17,136 bases of DNA, taken from positions 1-17,136 of the forward strand of contig CACXHI010000191.1 in NCBI GenBank assembly GCA_902767395.1, in the 5' to 3' direction. The notes below the pieces were generated by a model. The model was not told the DNA's origin. It saw only the letters and a program-made list of their open reading frames with translations, and searched no databases. The position numbers and the translations under genes are program-made. Within the stretch, counting starts at the first letter, position 1, and every line of letters starts with the position of its first letter. Positions 12,671 to 17,136 of the stretch are shown here, in pieces. This stretch comes from Oscillospiraceae bacterium (GTDB taxonomy: Bacteria > Bacillota > Clostridia > Oscillospirales > Oscillospiraceae).

Positions 12671-14895
12671 AGTCCCTTCCTCCTGTTCTCCGCTTTTTTC
12701 TGGAGCTCTGCCTGATTCTGCTGGGCGTTTTCGGCTCCCTGTTCTGTCTGACCTCTGCCTTCTCTCTCCCCCTGCCCGAGGAGGTCTGGCTGATTGTGCC
12801 CTACCTTGCCTGTTTCAACTGCATTCTTCTGGATCGAAAAAAACGCGGACGAATTGCCGCGCTGGTGCTCCTGTTCCTGCTGCTGATCATGCTCTACGTG
12901 ACGTGGGACGTGGTGGCGGAAAGCTTCCGAAATCTCTGGGGCGAGCTGGTGACACGCTTCGCCCGGGGCTATGACATGCTGAGCAACTATCTGCCCGAGG
13001 AGGCGACCTCCCCGGACGCCACCGGCGCGGCCCTGCTTGCGCTGGTCATTGCGCAGACCTATCTGTGCAGTCTGGCTGTGCGGCAGTGGCGGATGGTTCT
13101 GCCTGCCGCCCTCTCCCTTCTGCCCGGCGTCTTGCCCTGCTTTGTCCTCACCGACACGCCGCCCGATCTGCTGCCGCTGATGCTGGTTGTCTTTTCCTTG
13201 CTGACGCAGGCCTTCAGCCAGTCGGTTCGCCGCCGCGATCTGGGCGAAGTCGTCAAATCTCTGGCCCTGTCCGCCCTGCTCTCCGCCGCCGTGCTGGGGG
13301 TTCTGCTGACGTGCTTCCCGCGGGAAACCTATCAGCCGCCCATCACTTGGGAGAACCTGAGCCAGTGGATGAGCAAGTGGTCCAACGAACGCAACAATCA
13401 GGGCAACCTCAACGCCGGTCTGACCGGCAACCCGAAGGAGGTGGAGCTGTCCGCGCTCGGCGCGCTGCCGAATCACCCGTTTACCTGTCTGTATGCCAGA
13501 TCCTCCCTCGACGGCATCCACTATCTGCGCGGCTCCAGCTACGCCGACTTCGACGGAAGCGTGTGGCGCAGAGGGGCCGCCGAAGGCTGGCGGGAGACGG
13601 ACGTCTTCCCCTATCTGGGCGTTGCAGATTCCCTTGCGGCCGCCGTTGCCGCGCCTTGGGACCGCAACGTTATCACGGAAGGCTCCAACGTTCAAGTCGA
13701 CGTGGTGTATCCCGAGGCTGCTTCTGCCGGTCATCTGGAAATTGAGACGGTGGGTGTCGAGCCCATGCTTTTCACGACCTACCAGCTCACCTCCCTGCCG
13801 GAGAGCGCCGTCATTGGCGACGATTATGTGCGAAATCCCGGGGAGCTTCAGGTCTATTCAATGGATTTTCTGCCCAGCGCGCTGCCTATTTTCGCCGCCG
13901 CAAGCACCCCCTCTGCCTACGAGCAGTGGGTCTTGCAGCACTGTCTGTCCGTGCCGGAGGAAACCCGCGCGGGCGTCCTCGCATGGTGGGAGCAGCACGG
14001 CAGCGACGTTCGCCCGCTTGACGCCGATCTCTCGGCTGCCTTGCTTGGCGAAGAAGAACCCGATACGGAACGCTTTGCAAGGGACGTTGCCGAGCGCATC
14101 TCCGCCTGCGCGAAGTACAGCCGCAACCCGGCGCACGTCCCCGAGGGCGTAGACTTCAGCACCTGGTTCCTCAACGAAGCCGAGTCCGGCTACTGCGTCC
14201 ACTTTGCCTCCGCCTGCACCGCTCTGCTCCGCTCGCTGGGCGTCCCGGCCCGGTACGTTTCCGGCTACGTCTGCACGCTCACTGCCAACAAAAACACGCC
14301 GGTTTCCAACTTGCAGGCCCATGCGTGGGTGGAGATCTGGAGCGCCGGGCGCTGGGTGTGCATCGAGCCGACTCCCTCCGACGCGACGGAATTCACCGGA
14401 CGCATCGCCTTTTCCACCCCAACGACCTCCGAATCCCGTCCCCTGCCGAGTGACGACCCCTTCCCCACCGAGGCGCCGACCACACGCCCCTCACAGCCTG
14501 TCGCAACCACCGAGGCGCATTCCCCCGAACCGGAGAAAACGCACGTGGATCTGACAGCGCTCTGGTGTCTGCTCGGGGTGCTCGGGGCTCTGGCTCTGAT
14601 CGTTCTGCGCCGGACGCTGGCGCTGCGCCGCTGGCACCGACGGCTTAGCCGCGCCGACAGCAACGAGCGCACCCGCCTGATGTACCGGCGGATGCTGCGG
14701 CTGCGTGCGTTGAGCGGCGCTGAGATTTCCGAGAACGTGGTGCAGCTTGCGCAAAAGGCCACCTTCAGCCAGCATTCGATCACTCCGCCTGAGCTGGAGG
14801 AGATGCGAATCGCGCTGAAATACCAGACGGCCCGCGTTTCCATCGCCGGGTTCTGGAAAAAGCTCTACGCAAAATACGTGCTTGCCATTCTGTAA
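12667..14895 (+). CDS. Membrane transglutaminase-like protein (TgpA type)
   Basis: This 742-residue protein has about seven N-terminal membrane segments (within 8-30, 41-56, 62-82, 119-139, 143-162, 166-184, 197-216). A long extracytoplasmic part carries a transglutaminase core with C510 (SGYCVHFAS), H552 (LQAHAWVEI) and the acidic residue E567 (WVCIEPTPS). A Thr/Pro/Ser-rich linker (583-625) follows, then a last membrane segment (about 630-648) and a basic cytoplasmic tail of about 90 residues. This layout matches TgpA/YebA-like proteins, whose substrates are unknown; peptidase or crosslinking activity at the cell wall is possible. The ATG at 12667 overlaps the DUF58 stop by four bases. An upstream in-frame start at 12604 would lie wholly inside that gene and is rejected. 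Confidence 0.9.
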   Translation: MKSLPPVLRFFLELCLILLGVFGSLFCLTSAFSLPLPEEVWLIVPYLACFNCILLDRKKRGRIAALVLLFLLLIMLYVTWDVVAESFRNLWGELVTRFARGYDMLSNYLPEEATSPDATGAALLALVIAQTYLCSLAVRQWRMVLPAALSLLPGVLPCFVLTDTPPDLLPLMLVVFSLLTQAFSQSVRRRDLGEVVKSLALSALLSAAVLGVLLTCFPRETYQPPITWENLSQWMSKWSNERNNQGNLNAGLTGNPKEVELSALGALPNHPFTCLYARSSLDGIHYLRGSSYADFDGSVWRRGAAEGWRETDVFPYLGVADSLAAAVAAPWDRNVITEGSNVQVDVVYPEAASAGHLEIETVGVEPMLFTTYQLTSLPESAVIGDDYVRNPGELQVYSMDFLPSALPIFAAASTPSAYEQWVLQHCLSVPEETRAGVLAWWEQHGSDVRPLDADLSAALLGEEEPDTERFARDVAERISACAKYSRNPAHVPEGVDFSTWFLNEAESGYCVHFASACTALLRSLGVPARYVSGYVCTLTANKNTPVSNLQAHAWVEIWSAGRWVCIEPTPSDATEFTGRIAFSTPTTSESRPLPSDDPFPTEAPTTRPSQPVATTEAHSPEPEKTHVDLTALWCLLGVLGALALIVLRRTLALRRWHRRLSRADSNERTRLMYRRMLRLRALSGAEISENVVQLAQKATFSQHSITPPELEEMRIALKYQTARVSIAGFWKKLYAKYVLAIL

Positions 14896-14905
14896 GTTCA
14901 CATCA

Positions 14906-14952
14906 TTCCGGCTGGTCTCCCTCCGCCGCAGGCGGGGAGAAACCAGCCGGAA
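14906..14952. repeat. Long hairpin between convergent genes
   Basis: TTCCGGCTGGT (14906-14916) pairs perfectly with ACCAGCCGGAA (14942-14952). Inside it TCTCC pairs with GGAGA and CCGCC with GGCGG around the GCA tip. It lies 10 bases after the transglutaminase stop and faces the acylphosphatase end. Neither strand has a T-run after the stem, so it is not a typical intrinsic terminator. It could stabilise mRNA 3' ends, block transcription crossing or be a dispersed REP-like repeat. Confidence 0.65.
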
Positions 14953-14973
14953 AAATCTATATGACACACTGAG

Positions 14974-14989
14974 AAAACGGGCTTCCCGT
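14974..14989 (-). terminator. Short candidate terminator of the acylphosphatase unit
   Basis: On the minus strand ACGGG and CCCGT form a 5-bp stem around AAG, beginning within the acylphosphatase stop codon. A four-T run and C follow (14977-14974 then CTC). The stem is short, so termination may be weak or may depend on the larger hairpin just beyond it. Confidence 0.45.
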
Positions 14990-15255
14990 CACAGGGTCAG
15001 GAAGGCGGCCTCCGCCGGGACAAGGAGAACGTCCCACTGCTCCAGCTCCTCCACCTGCACATAGGAGCCTGCCTGTACGGCGACGAGAACCCGGTTGATC
15101 TGTTCCTCCTCGCCCTGAAGCTCCATCGTCACAGAGCCGTCCCATTCGTTGCGCACCCAGCCGGTGCAGCCGTACAGATTGGCGGCCTGCTGCGCCCGCC
15201 AGCGAAAGCCAACCCCCTGCACCCAGCCGCGAACCACGAAATGTCTTCGAAGCAT
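14989..15255 (-). CDS. acyP: Acylphosphatase
   Basis: This is a small 88-residue enzyme that hydrolyses carboxyl-phosphate bonds such as acetyl phosphate or carbamoyl phosphate. Length and fold match the common acylphosphatase family. The signature VRGWVQGVGFR (8-18) holds the catalytic Arg18, and GWVRNEWDGSV (32-42) holds the catalytic Asn36. GAGGAGGG about six bases before the ATG at 15255 sets the start. An in-frame extension to 15309 would overlap the MATE gene and is unlikely. The gene begins 43 bases after the MATE stop on the same strand with no clear promoter between, so co-transcription is likely. Its physiological substrate cannot be told from the sequence. Confidence 0.95.
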   Translation of the reverse strand: MLRRHFVVRGWVQGVGFRWRAQQAANLYGCTGWVRNEWDGSVTMELQGEEEQINRVLVAVQAGSYVQVEELEQWDVLLVPAEAAFLTL

Positions 15256-15283
15256 GAATTCCCTCCTCGATTCGCCTTTTGTT

Positions 15284-15311
15284 CTGCATTCTGAATCCTC
15301 AATTCTCAATT
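15284..15311 (-). repeat. Four tandem heptamers (AATTGAG-like) at the MATE gene end
   Basis: The minus strand reads AATTGAG, AATTGAG, GATTCAG, AATGCAG in tandem (15311-15284). The last residues and stop codon of the MATE gene lie in the first and second units. Two units are identical and two are degenerate, suggesting past expansion by slippage. Confidence 0.65.
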
Positions 15312-16675
15312 CCGCCGCCGTCCGTCCGCCGCATCTTCCGCCAGATCACCCGGTACATGGTGGTGAAGCAGGCGGTCGCGCCGCAGACCTGACTGATGAG
15401 CTCCGCCCAGAACACGCCCCGGACGCCGAGGCCCAGCCCCGGCAGCAGCAGGGTCAGCGGGGCGACCAGAACAATCTTCCGCAGCATGGAGAAGAACAGC
15501 GCATGTTTTGGATAGTTCAGGGCGACGAAGGTATGCTGGCCCGTCACCTGCATCGCCATAAAGGGAAACGCACCGAAGTAGATGCGGGCGCACTGCGCCG
15601 TCAGCTCCACCAACTCCCTGTCGTCGGTGAAAATCCCGATCAGGGGGCGCGGCACGAACATCACCAGCAGCCACATCAGCGTATTGATCGTCAGGCCGCA
15701 GAGGAAGACAAAGCGAATGCCGTCAGAAACCCGCTCATACCGCTTGGCCCCGTAGTTGAAGCTCATCACGCTCTGTCCGCCGCTGGTGACCCCGTTGACC
15801 GGCAGGCTCATAATCTCCCGGATGGAATTAATCAGGCTCATCGCGCCGATATACAATCCGTACATGGGGCCGCCCCACGCCTTGAGCATGACGTTCACAA
15901 TCGCCTGTGTGATGGAATTGGTGACCTTGAAGGTAAAGCCCGTCACGCCGAGCTTCATCACGTTTTTCAGCAGCGACCAGTCGAGGCGCAGCCGCCGCAG
16001 CCGCACCGGAGGCCGCTTGCCGCAGAGAAAGCGCAGCACCCACGCGGCACTGACAAGCTGGGACAGCACCGTAGCCAACGCCGCGCCCCGCACGCCCATC
16101 TCGAACACATAGATAAACAGCGGATCGAGCACCGTATTCAGCAGCGCGCCGATCATCACGGTCATCATGCCGACCCGGGGAAAGCCCTGCGCGTTGATAA
16201 AGGCATTCATGCCCAGACTGATTAACACCGGAATCGTCCCGATCACATAGATGCGGAAGTAACTGAGCGCATAGGGCAGACTGGTTTTGTCGCCGCCGAG
16301 CAGCTTCAGCGTCAGCGGCGCGGTGAAAAAGAGCAGCACGGTCAGGAGGGCGCCAATCGAAATCAGGAAGGTGAACGCCGTCTCCATGATGCAGGCCGCG
16401 CGCTCGTCGTCACCCTCGCCTCTGGCAATCGTCGAAAGCGTGGAGCCGCCGGTGCTGGACAGATTGGCGAATGCGCCGATCAGGGTAATGAGCGGGAAGC
16501 AGACGCCCAGTCCCGTCAGGGCCTGTGTGCCGCCGTCCTCCATGTGGCCGATGTAAATCCGGTCCACGATGTTGTACAGCACATGGACCAGCTCCGCCAG
16601 AACGATCGGCAGGCCCAGCCGCAGAATCAGCGCAGAAACCTTTCCCTGCGAAAAATCTCCCTGCTTCGAGGCCAT
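15299..16675 (-). CDS. MATE-family multidrug/metabolite efflux transporter
   Basis: This 458-residue polytopic membrane protein has twelve hydrophobic segments in two homologous halves (about 13-220 and 235-445). It belongs to the multidrug and toxic compound extrusion family, which exports cationic drugs or metabolites using Na+ or H+ gradients. Family-like segments are QGFPRVGMMTVMIGALLNTV (163-182), DPLFIYVFEMGVRGAALATV (184-203) and the second-half motif GVTSGGQSVMSFNYGAKRYE (295-314). The substrate is not predictable. AAGGAGGGG stands five bases before the ATG and a good promoter lies upstream. The C-terminus (GGGIEN) is encoded within a tandem heptamer repeat. Acylphosphatase follows in the same direction. 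Confidence 0.93.
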   Translation of the reverse strand: MASKQGDFSQGKVSALILRLGLPIVLAELVHVLYNIVDRIYIGHMEDGGTQALTGLGVCFPLITLIGAFANLSSTGGSTLSTIARGEGDDERAACIMETAFTFLISIGALLTVLLFFTAPLTLKLLGGDKTSLPYALSYFRIYVIGTIPVLISLGMNAFINAQGFPRVGMMTVMIGALLNTVLDPLFIYVFEMGVRGAALATVLSQLVSAAWVLRFLCGKRPPVRLRRLRLDWSLLKNVMKLGVTGFTFKVTNSITQAIVNVMLKAWGGPMYGLYIGAMSLINSIREIMSLPVNGVTSGGQSVMSFNYGAKRYERVSDGIRFVFLCGLTINTLMWLLVMFVPRPLIGIFTDDRELVELTAQCARIYFGAFPFMAMQVTGQHTFVALNYPKHALFFSMLRKIVLVAPLTLLLPGLGLGVRGVFWAELISQVCGATACFTTMYRVIWRKMRRTDGGGIEN

Positions 16676-16714
16676 GGGAACCCCTCCTTTTTTCTACGTC
16701 ACTTCTTTGGTTCC

Positions 16715-16743
16715 ATTATAAGCGCACCTACCCAGAAAATCAA
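16715..16743 (-). promoter_or_regulatory. Sigma-A promoter of the MATE-acylphosphatase unit
   Basis: Minus strand: -35 TTGATT (16743-16738), a 17-base spacer and a perfect -10 TATAAT (16720-16715). Transcription would start near 16708, about 33 bases before the ATG, with the AAGGAGGGG site in the leader. Confidence 0.8.
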
Positions 16744-16746
16744 GCG

Positions 16747-16785
16747 TCGAAAACGCGCCTGCCGGACCATCCGGCAGGCGCGTTT
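16747..16785 (-). terminator. Intrinsic terminator of pckA
   Basis: AAACGCGCCTGCCGG and CCGGCAGGCGCGTTT (16785-16771 and 16765-16751 on the minus strand) form a perfect 15-bp stem with a 5-base loop. A run of four T residues follows on the minus strand. It lies about 35 bases after the pckA stop and only 7 bases before the -35 box of the next gene's promoter, so it insulates the two units. Confidence 0.87.
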
Positions 16786-16819
16786 GCTGAGATTCAACTC
16801 TCGTTCTTTCGGGGGCGTT

Positions 16820-17136
16820 TTACAGCTGCGGACCGGCGGCGACGAGCGCCTTGCCTGCCTCGTTGGACTCGTACTTCACGAAGTTCTTGATGAAGCGGCC
16901 GGCCAGATCCTTGGCCTTCTCCTCCCAGATGCCGGGCTCGGCATAGGTGTCTCTGGGGTCGAGGATGGCGGGGTTGACGCCGGGCAGCTCGGTGGGAACC
17001 TCAAAGTTGAAGTAGGGAATCATCTTCGTGGGCGCCTTCAGGATGGAGCCGTCGAGAATGCCGTCGATGATGCCGCGGGTATCCTTGATGGAGATACGCT
17101 TGCCGGAGCCATTCCAGCCGGTGTTGACCAGATAGG
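16820..17136 (-). CDS. pckA: Phosphoenolpyruvate carboxykinase (ATP), C-terminal part
   Basis: The last 104 complete codons are present; the gene runs off the right edge of the window. The fragment begins YLVNTGWNGSGKRISIKDTR, continues GIIDGILDGSILKAPTKM and ends with EAGKALVAAGPQL. These segments are characteristic of ATP-dependent PEP carboxykinase, which interconverts oxaloacetate and PEP; in many anaerobes it fixes CO2 toward C4 acids. The GTP type is unlikely because its C-terminus differs. The active-site P-loop (kinase-1a) lies outside the window. A strong terminator follows, so it is not part of the MATE unit. Confidence 0.93.
   Translation of the reverse strand, partial: YLVNTGWNGSGKRISIKDTRGIIDGILDGSILKAPTKMIPYFNFEVPTELPGVNPAILDPRDTYAEPGIWEEKAKDLAGRFIKNFVKYESNEAGKALVAAGPQL

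Noticed and set aside
12448..13734. 428-codon minus-strand open frame opposite DUF58 and transglutaminase genes
   Set aside because: Gln/Arg/Gly-rich shadow frame crossing the real genes' junction; no ribosome site.
14906..14952. Intrinsic terminator of the transglutaminase operon
   Set aside because: The stem is strong, but the bases after it are AAAAATCT on the plus strand and ATGATGTG on the minus strand, so the required T-run is missing.
1..17136. CRISPR arrays, tRNA or rRNA genes, insertion sequences, prophage genes
   Set aside because: No regularly spaced repeats, no tRNA/rRNA-like segments and no transposase, integrase or phage proteins were recognised. Intergenic space is short and explained by promoters, terminators and the listed repeats.

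Overview
The window comes from a GC-rich (roughly 60% G+C by eye), low-oxygen-adapted member of the Firmicutes, most likely a Clostridia/Oscillospiraceae-type gut anaerobe. The reasons are strong AGGAGG-type ribosome binding sites before most genes, sigma-A promoters of textbook form, a PurF with a propeptide and four iron-sulfur cysteines, Firmicute-style malic enzyme and ATP-type PEP carboxykinase, and a cell-wall peptidase resembling the endopeptidase I of spore-formers. The lineage is inferred from family resemblance, not from a marker gene.

Left region (about 1-9,260, minus strand): one tightly packed seven-gene operon reads leftward as pyrG-purA-purC-purF-purB-fumC-malic enzyme. Gaps are 13-17 bases, and purC/purF overlap by 8 bases. 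It starts at a near-consensus promoter (TTGACA, 17 bases, TATCAT), passes an intrinsic-terminator-like hairpin in the short pyrG leader, and ends at a strong hairpin terminator near base 14-65. The gene set has a clear logic. PurF and PyrG take nitrogen from glutamine. PurC and PurA attach aspartate. PurB releases fumarate from both aspartate adducts. FumC and malic enzyme can then turn that fumarate into malate and pyruvate. The operon therefore appears to couple nucleotide amination to disposal of the fumarate by-product.

Divergent region (about 9,262-9,483): a 220-base gene-free stretch holds a 77-base inverted-repeat structure built around TTACGTAA-like palindromes and a second GC-rich set of alternative hairpins.

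Plus-strand region (9,484-14,895): first comes a single gene for an M14 zinc peptidase with peptidoglycan-binding and LysM domains and no signal peptide. After a terminator comes a three-gene module: MoxR-type AAA+ ATPase, DUF58 protein and membrane transglutaminase-like protein. These lie 3 bases apart and then overlap by 4 bases. This is a widespread module probably acting at the cell envelope.

Right region (14,896-17,136, minus strand): acylphosphatase and a MATE-family exporter form a probable two-gene unit with a good promoter. Upstream of that promoter is the 3' end of ATP-dependent PEP carboxykinase (pckA) with a 15-bp perfect-stem terminator. A large hairpin without a T-run separates the convergent transglutaminase and acylphosphatase genes. 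No tRNA, rRNA, CRISPR array, transposase or phage gene was seen. The window is mostly core metabolism; the most interesting parts are the operon's gene choice, the pyrG leader, the divergent PurA active site and the structured intergenic element.
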